From positions 1 through 5,137 of the forward strand of contig JARFQM010000414.1 of the NCBI GenBank assembly GCA_029287755.1: 5,137 bases of DNA. The letters are read 5' to 3'. A program made the translations under genes and the position numbers. The notes below the pieces were generated by a model. The model was not told the DNA's origin. It was given only the letters and a program-made list of their open reading frames with translations, and made no database searches. Source of the stretch: Desulfofustis sp. GTDB taxonomy: Bacteria; Desulfobacterota; Desulfobulbia; Desulfobulbales; Desulfocapsaceae. This document shows positions 1 to 5,137 of this stretch, piece after piece. Numbering within the stretch: the first letter of the stretch is position 1; every line of letters starts with the position of its first letter.

Positions 1-566
1 AAGTAGCCATAGCGCGTCGCCTCCTGAGGAAAAGCGGGTACTACCAGGAGGCTCGAAAGCTCGGCAGGCTCATCTCCGGGATCTGCCACGATCGTTCGGG
101 CTGCAACCTCTTTGTTATTACCGGTGGGGGGCCAGGGATTATGGAGGCGGCAAACCGCGGGGCTGACGATGCCGGGGCTCAATCGATCGGCCTCAATATA
201 GTCTTGCCGCATGAACAGGCGCCAAATAGCTATATCAGTCCCGAACTCTGTTTTCAATTCCATTACTTTTCCGTCCGAAAAATGCATTTTCTCATGCGGG
301 CTCAGGCTCTGGTTGCTTTTCCAGGGGGATTCGGCACCCTCGATGAACTTTTTGAAACATTGACCCTTATTCAGACAAAAAAAATTGAACCGCTTCCTGT
401 TCTGTTGTTTGGCAGAGAGTTCTGGCAGCAGGTGATAAATTTTGATTTTCTCGTTGAAGAAGGGGTAATCTCGCTCGAAGACCTGAATATATTCAACTAT
501 GTAGAAACAGCTGAGGAAGCGGCAGATATCATTCGGAACTATTTTCAGTCACAGGGAGCTGAATGA
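1..566 (+). CDS. LOG family (TIGR00730-type) Rossmann-fold protein, C-terminal part
   Basis: This is a partial gene. The frame is open from base 3, its true start lies left of the window, and 187 residues remain before the TGA at 564-566. The ATG at 141 falls inside the first motif, so it is not the start. The protein has the two family hallmarks. GGGPGIMEAANRGA (residues 41-54 of the visible part) is the nucleotide/phosphate-binding loop. PGGFGTLDELFE (107-118) is the PGGxGTxxE motif, with its conserved Glu at 115. An Arg-Lys pair (92-93) sits ahead of it, where LOG enzymes carry a catalytic arginine. Characterised LOG proteins are cytoplasmic phosphoribohydrolases that release free cytokinin-type bases from nucleoside 5'-monophosphates. 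This sequence resembles the longer bacterial TIGR00730 branch, whose substrate is mostly untested, so a general nucleotide-hydrolase role is an inference. The old label 'lysine decarboxylase' is a known misannotation. The next gene is over 500 bases away, so they are unlikely to share an operon. Confidence 0.9.
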   Translation, partial: VAIARRLLRKSGYYQEARKLGRLISGICHDRSGCNLFVITGGGPGIMEAANRGADDAGAQSIGLNIVLPHEQAPNSYISPELCFQFHYFSVRKMHFLMRAQALVAFPGGFGTLDELFETLTLIQTKKIEPLPVLLFGREFWQQVINFDFLVEEGVISLEDLNIFNYVETAEEAADIIRNYFQSQGAE

Positions 567-763
567 GCTGAAAGAGTTGCTTGCTGTTGTAATTCCGCTG
601 AGTCGATCATAAAAATGTAGTAGGTGCCCTTCCCTGCCGCCTGCGTGATTAGTTGAACATTAAAGGACCCGCCAGAACAATATCTGAAATCAGAACCCAA
701 CAGACATATCAGAAATAAGCGTGACTCTAATCCACGCAGCGCGTTTTCCCTTTTAATTGTTCG

Positions 764-787
764 TACAAAATCATACAATTTTGTATG
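764..787. repeat. Nested AT-rich inverted repeats, possible operator
   Basis: TACAAAAT (764-771) is matched exactly by its reverse complement ATTTTGTA (778-785) across 6 bases. A second perfect pair overlaps it: CATACAA (772-778) and TTGTATG (781-787) with 2 bases between. The two pairings exclude each other in RNA, but as DNA they give a dyad-symmetric block typical in size of a dimeric regulator's binding site. It lies about 310 bases upstream of the 1099 start. TCATACAA recurs at 963-970. A regulatory role is an inference from symmetry only. Confidence 0.35.
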
Positions 788-846
788 GTTTTCAGTATCT
801 AGCCCAGTACCATAAATTCAGCACTTTATTCCTTTCTTGCAGTATC

Positions 847-879
847 AGGCGCAGCGGGTGACATGCTCGCTGAAAGCCT
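847..879 (+). other. Two-tier hairpin in the intergenic region
   Basis: An inner stem pairs CAGCGGG (852-858) with CTCGCTG (866-872), 7 pairs including one G-U, around a 7-base loop. An outer stem pairs AGGC (847-850) with GCCT (876-879) across a 1x3 internal loop. No T-run follows, so it does not look like an intrinsic terminator. It could be part of a structured 5' leader or small RNA, or chance. No known riboswitch family is recognised. Confidence 0.3.
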
Positions 880-1098
880 ATTGAATTACACCGATCGGAC
901 AAACATTTTCAGGTTTGGTTTGGCAATAGTCCGCGAGCATTTAAACAGGAGTCACCAGTCAGTCATACAAGAACCAGACACAAAAACTACCGCTCAGGAT
1001 AAAGAGGAGTGACGGCCCCGCGAGCAAATAAATCAACAACGGACTCGTAAACATTTGCACCTGAAACACTGCAACCTGGAAAATACCAAACCCGCATT

Positions 1099-2139
1099 AT
1101 GAGCAAATCAACGCAGAGCAAAAACTCGGATAGATCGGCAGGCGCTGGGCCGCTCCCCTCTTGGTTAAGTATTTCTCGCTTGAGGCAATGGTATTTAAAC
1201 TATCGTGCACAAAGAGAGTTGACCGAGCACGTCGTCGAAAAAATCGATCCGCAGCTTCGCTGGGTAAGAGGATACAGGAAACGGCTGCGCCTGCCGCTGC
1301 AGACGTGCCGTGACCATTGCCGGAAGATCGTAGAGGGTCTTCCTGGTCCTATCGAACTGGAGCCACCGGGTTATGATGCACATCCACTTATCAAAGCAGC
1401 TTTTCGGGGCGCCGGGAAGATAGAGCCTTTACTAAGGCAGGCTGAGTTCGAAATCGACAATTCTGAGCAACAGGGGACGCGTCGTATTGCACTGCTCTCA
1501 ATGATCCACAGCAGTAAAGAAATGTTCGGCAGGAAACAGAACGGTGCAATGCAGCTAGGTGAAGAGCGACTGGTTGCCATAACATTTGCCGACCACAAGA
1601 TTGTAGGGCTGGCGACGAGCCTCGAGGTGTCTCGAGAAAAGCTTGAGAAGGTAGTTTTTGAACTGATTATCGAGGCGGCGTCCCACGAGCTTGCCTTGAG
1701 AAGGGATGATGTCAAGGAGCTTAAGGAACGTCGTGAGAAGTTGCAGGCGATGTGGCGTATCTTTGGCGGATCATCTCGCTTCGAAGAGGCGGAAGAACCG
1801 CATTCTTCGAAAGAGCGGCAGAAGCTCGTGAAGATCCATGCACTGCTCGAAGAGACAGAACGGGAATTGTCGGAATCACTGCGAGGCACAGAGAGTCCCG
1901 GCGACAAGATCAACTATGTTGAATCCCACCTCTCCTCTCCTTGGACTATCTTTGAAGTAGAACGCTTGACATTCAGGCTCGACTGGCGAAACGTCGTCAC
2001 CGAGGATCCGGATCATCAAGCGAGCACGGTACACCTCGCCCGCTGCTCACTCGGTAAGGAATTTGCTCGAGATGCCGTTCTCATCACCTATGATGTGGGC
2101 GCTCTCGATACCAAAAAAGCCAGCCCCAACATCGGCTGA
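1099..2139 (+). CDS. Conserved-looking hypothetical protein, charged and mainly helical
   Basis: This complete gene encodes 346 residues, from the ATG at 1099 to the TGA at 2137-2139. I cannot name its function. The ATG is the first in the frame after the in-frame stop at 1048-1050. Its ribosome binding site is poor: the nearest GGA (1078-1080) is about 18 bases away. The N-terminus (1-20) is polar and probably disordered. Residues 24-80 are strongly basic. A stretch around LPGPIELEPPGYDAHPL (81-97) looks like a conserved turn, and 128-175 looks like a mixed alpha/beta core. Two long charged helices, about 178-218 and 236-262, could form a coiled coil split by a Gly/Ser linker. The C-terminus (309-333) reads as beta strand. 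There is no signal peptide or membrane segment, so it should be cytosolic. I have only a faint recollection of similar uncharacterised proteobacterial proteins, and no family name. Codon usage and ORF integrity look like a real gene. The long gaps on both sides suggest it is transcribed alone. Confidence 0.8.
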   Translation: MSKSTQSKNSDRSAGAGPLPSWLSISRLRQWYLNYRAQRELTEHVVEKIDPQLRWVRGYRKRLRLPLQTCRDHCRKIVEGLPGPIELEPPGYDAHPLIKAAFRGAGKIEPLLRQAEFEIDNSEQQGTRRIALLSMIHSSKEMFGRKQNGAMQLGEERLVAITFADHKIVGLATSLEVSREKLEKVVFELIIEAASHELALRRDDVKELKERREKLQAMWRIFGGSSRFEEAEEPHSSKERQKLVKIHALLEETERELSESLRGTESPGDKINYVESHLSSPWTIFEVERLTFRLDWRNVVTEDPDHQASTVHLARCSLGKEFARDAVLITYDVGALDTKKASPNIG

Positions 2140-2215
2140 AACGAAGTTTATCCATTCATGATAGCATACCTATTTCCCGAGGAGCCCGAAAACAAAGGAC
2201 ATGCCAGCCGGTCCC

Positions 2216-2257
2216 TCCTCAGGCGCCCCTGTGCCGGGGAGGAATAGCCGATTTTTT
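2216..2257 (+). terminator. Candidate terminator after the hypothetical gene
   Basis: TCCTC (2216-2220) pairs with GAGGA (2239-2243). Inside it, GGC (2222-2224) can pair with GCC (2233-2235), or the CCCC run (2226-2229) with the GGGG run (2236-2239). A run of six T follows at 2252-2257. The 8-base gap between stem and T-run is longer than ideal, so this is a moderate call. It sits about 75 bases past the stop of the 1099-2139 gene and upstream of the permease, supporting separate transcription. Confidence 0.4.
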
Positions 2258-2301
2258 CATGTGACCACGCTACCGTGCAGGGCAAATTGGATGATGCGTT
2301 C

Positions 2302-2308
2302 TTGGAGG
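2302..2308 (+). promoter_or_regulatory. Ribosome binding site of the SulP gene
   Basis: TTGGAGG ends 7 bases before the ATG at 2316 and is a near-consensus Shine-Dalgarno match. The ATGs at 2291 and 2294 are out of frame, so this site fixes the permease start at 2316. Confidence 0.75.
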
Positions 2309-2315
2309 CAGTCGA

Positions 2316-4073
2316 ATGAAGCCTATTTCTGCCCAGAAAATTCTACCGTTTCTCGCCTGGTTTCCTAAATACAACATCCAGACTCTGCGGGACGATGCAC
2401 TAGCAGGGCTCACCGTTGGTGTTGTCTTGATACCTCAGTCTATGGCCTATGCCATGATTGCCGGATTGCCTCCTGTCTTTGGCCTCTACAGCGCCACCGT
2501 CTGTACTATAATAGCAGCACTCTGGGGCAGTCTCCGGCAGCTTTCGACCGGTCCGGTGGCGATAACCAGTCTGCTGGTAATGACGTCCCTTAGTTCCCTG
2601 TCCACGCCGGGTACCGAAGAATACATAAGCCTGGCATGCAGCCTCGCACTGCTTGTCGGTCTTTTCTACCTCCTTCTGGGTTTCCTGCGCCTCGGCATTT
2701 TGATGAATTTCATTTCCCACTCCTCAGTCAAGGGGTTCACCGCCGCCGCCGCCATCATCATAGCCACGACTCAATTACCGCACGTTCTTGGGGTTTCTGT
2801 TGACCAGCAGGACAACGCCCTGGGAATGCTGATGGCCTTGGCAGGAGAACTTCCCCAAGTAAATCTCGCTACCCTCGGCACAGGGCTGGCCGTTTACATA
2901 ACAATCCATTTGCTCAGGCGATTTAGCCCCCGCCTGCCAGCCGGCTTAGCCGGTCTATTTATCGGAGCGGTGGGTGTCGCCATTTTCGGACTGGAGAAAC
3001 AGGGGGTAGCCACCATCGATGCGATCAGCGGAGGATTGCCTAGTTTCATGCCGCCGAGCCTAAATTTGCAGTCACTCGCCACCCTGGCAGGCTCAGCGGT
3101 GGTTATAGGCTTGGTCAGTTTTGCTGAAACCTATTCGGTAAGCAAGGCAATCAGTGCGCAGACAAAACAGAAACCGGACGTCGACCAGGAACTGATTGGC
3201 CAGGGGTTGGCAAACCTGGTCGGATCATTTCTGCAATGCTTCCCGGCGAGCGGTTCTTTTTCCCGCACTGCACTAAACTACTCCAGCGGCGCCCGCACCG
3301 GGATGGCTAGCATGTTTTCCTCTGGCACAGTCGTCATCACCTTGGTCGCTCTCACCCCGCTCTTGAGCTTCATTCCCAGGGCAGCGCTAGCCGCACTGGT
3401 GATAAACGCCGTTATTGTATTGTTTCGCCCCCGCGACCTTTTTTCATTATACCGGAAGAGCCGACATGACGGGATCGTGGCGTTCACGGTATTTACCATG
3501 GGGCTGCTTATCAAGCCAGATTACGCGCTTTTGCTCGGCATAATCCTCTCTCTTATGTTCTATCTCTGGAAAACAATGCACCCGAGAATTATCAGGGTGA
3601 CCCGCGACGAATCACTTGGGATATTCCTGGAAGCTGACCGGCAAGGCAAACCCAACTGTCCCCAGATCCTGCTGTTGCAGATCAACAGCGAGATCTACTT
3701 CGGTAACGCGGAACACGTTGTGAACCGCATTATGGAACGGGTGCCTTTACAGAGCACACCATTGAAATACCTCATCCTCGATTTCCAGAGTGTTACCTGC
3801 ATCGACATTACCGGCATTGACGAGCTGCAAGGTCTTCTATGCGAATTGCGTGGACATCGGATCAACACAGCATTTCTTAACCTCAATGATGAGGTTCAGA
3901 ATCAGTTCAGCAGCAGCGGACTTAATGCCGAGCTTGATCCTGATCTCATCTTCACGGGCAAGGGGTCGGCGATTAAGACGCTGTTTGCCCGCCTCGACCA
4001 CGAATATTGCCGCACAGTATGCCCGCTTTCTCTGTTCAATGAATGTAAATCCGTGAAAATGCCCTCGGCCTAG
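2316..4073 (+). CDS. SulP/SLC26-family anion permease with STAS domain
   Basis: This complete gene encodes 585 residues, the usual SulP length, and begins after a strong ribosome binding site. It should be an inner-membrane secondary transporter of anions. Members carry sulfate, bicarbonate or C4-dicarboxylates, and the sequence alone does not decide which. The membrane domain spans about residues 25-420. It has the SulP signature in the first helices, with VLIPQSMAYAMIAGLPP (37-53) and FGLYSA (55-60), then STGPVA (77-82) and SSVKGFTAAAA (136-146). FAETYSVSKA (269-278) has an acidic residue, Glu271, at the position expected in helix 8. SGSFSRTALN (312-321) is the Ser-Arg stretch near the anion site. 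A cytoplasmic STAS domain follows, about 446-560, with the typical LDF...CIDITGIDEL segment (488-504). The last 25 residues carry three cysteines (565, 569, 577) around CPLSLFNEC. No cysteine-biosynthesis or carbonic-anhydrase gene adjoins it, so context does not help with the substrate. The family call is near certain and the substrate is unknown. Confidence 0.96.
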   Translation: MKPISAQKILPFLAWFPKYNIQTLRDDALAGLTVGVVLIPQSMAYAMIAGLPPVFGLYSATVCTIIAALWGSLRQLSTGPVAITSLLVMTSLSSLSTPGTEEYISLACSLALLVGLFYLLLGFLRLGILMNFISHSSVKGFTAAAAIIIATTQLPHVLGVSVDQQDNALGMLMALAGELPQVNLATLGTGLAVYITIHLLRRFSPRLPAGLAGLFIGAVGVAIFGLEKQGVATIDAISGGLPSFMPPSLNLQSLATLAGSAVVIGLVSFAETYSVSKAISAQTKQKPDVDQELIGQGLANLVGSFLQCFPASGSFSRTALNYSSGARTGMASMFSSGTVVITLVALTPLLSFIPRAALAALVINAVIVLFRPRDLFSLYRKSRHDGIVAFTVFTMGLLIKPDYALLLGIILSLMFYLWKTMHPRIIRVTRDESLGIFLEADRQGKPNCPQILLLQINSEIYFGNAEHVVNRIMERVPLQSTPLKYLILDFQSVTCIDITGIDELQGLLCELRGHRINTAFLNLNDEVQNQFSSSGLNAELDPDLIFTGKGSAIKTLFARLDHEYCRTVCPLSLFNECKSVKMPSA

Positions 4074-4212
4074 ACAGTCATCAGGCAGGACGGGGCAAAC
4101 GCCAAAATCGTTCGTTTGGTATCTAGCGAGCAGGCGATATCCTTGTGCCAGGAAGCTTAAATCCGGATACGGGAAGGTATTTTACTGCCTAGAGCGCGAT
4201 CGCCAAATCGAG

Positions 4213-4232
4213 TGTTCACTTTTGAGTGGACA
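4213..4232. repeat. Short hairpin-forming inverted repeat
   Basis: TGTTCACT (4213-4220) pairs with AGTGGACA (4225-4232) over 8 pairs, one of them G-U on the + strand, with a TTTG loop. No T-run follows on the right. It could be a processing or 3'-end stabilising hairpin of the permease mRNA, an eroded mobile-element tip, or chance. Confidence 0.35.
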
Positions 4233-4314
4233 AACTGATAAATCCTAATGGTATTTTGGGGGAGTTGCTTCGGTAATCGTGCAAGTGCTTTTTGATTGCT
4301 AAAAAACTTTAGTG

Positions 4315-4335
4315 AGTCTCTTTACGAGATTTTTT
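4315..4335 (+). terminator. Weak intrinsic terminator candidate, rightward
   Basis: AGTCTC (4315-4320) pairs with GAGATT (4326-4331), with one G-U, around the loop TTTAC. The stem runs directly into six T (4330-4335). The form is right for an intrinsic terminator but the stem is short and AT-rich. It lies about 240 bases after the SulP stop and would end that transcript if nothing nearer does. An A-run at 4301-4306 gives some T-run potential on the other strand. Confidence 0.4.
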
Positions 4336-4404
4336 CCCTGCAAAGTCTTAAACTCCTGTCTGATTAACTATTCCACCCGACTTGCTGCATCCCGCCGCAG
4401 AACT

Positions 4405-4458
4405 CAATATTGATATTGCCGAGGCAAGCATCTAAAATTTCTATATCTTCAAATTTAG
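4405..4458. repeat. Cluster of three small inverted repeats
   Basis: Three dyads lie close together. CAATAT/ATATTG (4405-4410 and 4413-4418) and TTGCC/GGCAA (4416-4420 and 4423-4427) are perfect with 2-base centres. CTAAAATTT/AAATTTAG (4432-4440 and 4451-4458) pairs with one bulged A and a 10-base loop. None has terminator form. The function is unknown, and in AT-rich DNA some of this is expected by chance. Confidence 0.3.
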
Positions 4459-4592
4459 GGGTTCCTGATCACTTGAGAATTGAGCAGGCTGGATCAAAAG
4501 ATAGGTTTCCAGCGGCAGTGCTCTTCAGTGTGAATAAATGTGCTGACCAGGTAATTGACACCGATAAACAAACGTGCACGTGAAAAGTCATT

Positions 4593-4623
4593 ACCGGCGG
4601 GCAGAAGGTGCCTGTCCGCCGGT
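4593..4623 (-). terminator. Strong GC-rich hairpin at the 3' end of the symporter gene
   Basis: ACCGGCGGGCAG (4593-4604) faces CTGTCCGCCGGT (4612-4623) across a 7-base loop. As + strand RNA all 12 pairs form, with one G-U. As - strand RNA the same position is an A-C mismatch. It begins 9 bases beyond the TGA of the leftward symporter. On the - strand a TTTT follows only after several bases (complement of 4583-4586), so it is not a textbook intrinsic terminator. It may act as a 3'-end barrier to exonuclease or a weak terminator, and may also stop rightward transcription. Confidence 0.5.
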
Positions 4624-4632
4624 CGGATAGTA

Positions 4633-5137
4633 TCAGCTCTTGACCAGTTGTTGTGCCTGGTCAAATTTCTCGAGTACTTCTTCGGGTGGTTTGGGGCTGA
4701 TTTTGCTGACAATAACTATGGCGATAAATTCAAGGATAAATCCGTGAAGAAGTTCATAAAAATATTCTCCCTCGATCTTTATGTAGTTCTTTACAATAAA
4801 GATTGTTACCGCCCCGACGATCATTCCTGCCAGGGCGCCATATTTTGTGAGTCCACGCCAGCAGAGTGAAAGGATAACGAGTGGACCGAATGCTGCGCCA
4901 AACCCGCCCCAGGCATAGCCGACCATGGCCAGAATAGTGCCGGAGTCTCTCGAGGCAATTAAATAAGCCACAAGAGCAAATCCGACAACACCAAATCGGC
5001 TGATCCACGCTTTCTTTTTATCGTCAAATCGAGCAAAGAAAGGCAGATCCTCAGTAAGAGAGGAGGTCAGCACCAGGAGCTGGGAGTCGGCTGTTGACAT
5101 AACCGCCGCCAGAACCGCCGCCAGAACAAAACCGCCG
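4633..5137 (-). CDS. putP: Sodium/proline symporter (SSF family), C-terminal part
   Basis: This partial gene on the - strand runs in from the right edge, with 167 residues up to the TGA (complement of 4633-4635). The ATG at 5098-5100 is internal, because the frame continues upstream as family-like sequence. The protein is an inner-membrane Na+-coupled solute transporter. The visible part starts with LAAVMSTADSQLLV; its Ser-Thr pair corresponds to the PutP Na+-site residues Ser340 and Thr341 of E. coli. TEDL follows, then a charged loop and four hydrophobic segments, about residues 45-62, 67-92, 98-116 and 127-145. VGYAWGGFGAAFGP and YGALAGMIVGA match PutP closely from memory, and the soluble tail with its KPPEEV stretch is also PutP-like. 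That makes proline the likeliest substrate, although related SSF members move other solutes and the N-terminal substrate site is outside the window. The gene converges on the permease and shares no operon with it. Confidence 0.88.
   Translation of the reverse strand, partial: GGFVLAAVLAAVMSTADSQLLVLTSSLTEDLPFFARFDDKKKAWISRFGVVGFALVAYLIASRDSGTILAMVGYAWGGFGAAFGPLVILSLCWRGLTKYGALAGMIVGAVTIFIVKNYIKIEGEYFYELLHGFILEFIAIVIVSKISPKPPEEVLEKFDQAQQLVKS
5101..5124. repeat. 12-base tandem duplication inside the symporter gene
   Basis: AACCGCCGCCAG occurs twice in tandem (5101-5112 and 5113-5124), and AACCGCCG recurs at 5130-5137. On the - strand it encodes Val-Leu-Ala-Ala twice just before the Met-Ser-Thr of the Na+ site. 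The encoded helix has the length expected from PutP, so it seems to be a coincidence of codon choice rather than an expansion. Confidence 0.6.

Larger units (their letters stand above)
567..1098. other. Long intergenic region, 532 bases, no convincing gene
   Basis: No reading frame here has both a credible start with a ribosome binding site and family-like sequence. It is more AT-rich than the flanking genes, with frequent stops. It holds two structured elements, an inverted repeat near 764-787 and a hairpin near 847-879, both listed separately. TTGGCA at 920-925 and TTAAAC at 941-946 could be a poor promoter pair, but the spacing of 15 is short and I do not call it. AGAGGAG at 1003-1009 looks like a ribosome binding site, but no usable start follows at the right distance. 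No hairpin with a T-run is evident just after the LOG-family stop. The promoter of the 1099 gene should lie here. Confidence 0.6.
4074..4632. other. Convergent intergenic region, 559 bases, repeat-bearing and non-coding
   Basis: This spacer lies between the stop of the rightward permease and the stop of the leftward symporter. No frame gives a believable protein. It contains several short inverted repeats, listed separately, plus an isolated perfect palindrome ACGTGCACGT at 4572-4581. AT-rich tracts dominate from about 4230 to 4460. I recognise no transposase remnant or RNA gene. Both flanking genes need terminators here, which explains part of the structure but not all of it. Confidence 0.6.

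Noticed and set aside
545..778. Leftward open frame of 77 codons overlapping the end of the LOG gene
   Set aside because: It starts with TTG, shows no ribosome binding site or recognisable domain, and overlaps a secure gene at its end. Chance is the simplest explanation.
1003..1050. AGAGGAG followed by GTG at 1009, a possible 13-codon leader peptide ending at 1048-1050
   Set aside because: The GTG overlaps the supposed ribosome binding site, leaving no spacing, so translation from it is not credible.
1371..1913. Leftward open frame of 180 codons inside the hypothetical gene
   Set aside because: Its product is extremely serine-rich with no domain, typical of the antisense of a Glu/Lys/Arg-rich coding strand. 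The forward frame is the full-length gene.
2400..2720. Leftward open frame of 106 codons inside the SulP gene
   Set aside because: It lies wholly within strongly conserved SulP signature sequence on the other strand and encodes nothing recognisable.
4196..4203. GCGATCGC, the HIP1 octamer common in cyanobacteria
   Set aside because: Only one copy occurs in the window and nothing else suggests a cyanobacterium.
4572..4581. Perfect 10-base palindrome ACGTGCACGT
   Set aside because: It is isolated, has no promoter context, and lies between two gene ends. I see no basis for calling an operator.
4494..4869. Open frames on both strands across the end of the symporter gene (4494-4712 leftward, 4555-4869 rightward)
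   Set aside because: Both overlap the secure PutP frame, and neither has family-like sequence.
1..5137. Search for CRISPR arrays, tRNA or rRNA genes, transposases, phage or toxin-antitoxin genes
   Set aside because: No regularly spaced repeats, cloverleaf patterns or recognisable proteins of these kinds were seen.

Overview
This 5.1-kb window looks like ordinary bacterial chromosome. By family content it is most likely from a Gram-negative, proteobacterial or Desulfobacterota-type organism. That is an inference from the general character of the LOG, SulP and PutP proteins and from a fairly balanced base composition. No rRNA or other taxonomic marker is present. There are four protein-coding genes: two cut by the window edges, and two complete.

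Layout, left to right. (1) Positions 1-566, + strand: the C-terminal part of a LOG/TIGR00730-family Rossmann-fold protein (the group once called 'lysine decarboxylase-like'), with both signature motifs intact. (2) Positions 567-1098: a long non-coding stretch with a nested inverted repeat (764-787) and a two-tier hairpin (847-879). (3) Positions 1099-2139, + strand: a complete, charged, soluble protein of 346 residues with no function I can name. (4) Positions 2140-2315: a short spacer with a candidate terminator (about 2216-2257) and a good ribosome binding site for the next gene. (5) Positions 2316-4073, + strand: a complete SulP/SLC26-type anion permease of 585 residues with a C-terminal STAS domain and a short cysteine-containing tail. 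(6) Positions 4074-4632: a convergent non-coding stretch with several small inverted repeats, including a weak terminator reading rightward (4315-4335) and a strong GC-rich hairpin just past the stop of the last gene (4593-4623). (7) Positions 4633-5137, - strand: the C-terminal part of a sodium/proline symporter (PutP, SSF family).

The genes do not form an obvious pathway. The three rightward genes are separated by 532 and 176 bases, so each is probably transcribed on its own. The two transporters converge and look unrelated in function: one for an inorganic or small organic anion, one for Na+-coupled uptake of proline or a similar solute. I see no transposase gene, CRISPR array, tRNA, rRNA, phage gene or defence cassette, and no strong case for an undescribed system. 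The points most worth checking are the unknown 346-residue protein with its long structured upstream region, and the repeat-bearing convergent spacer.
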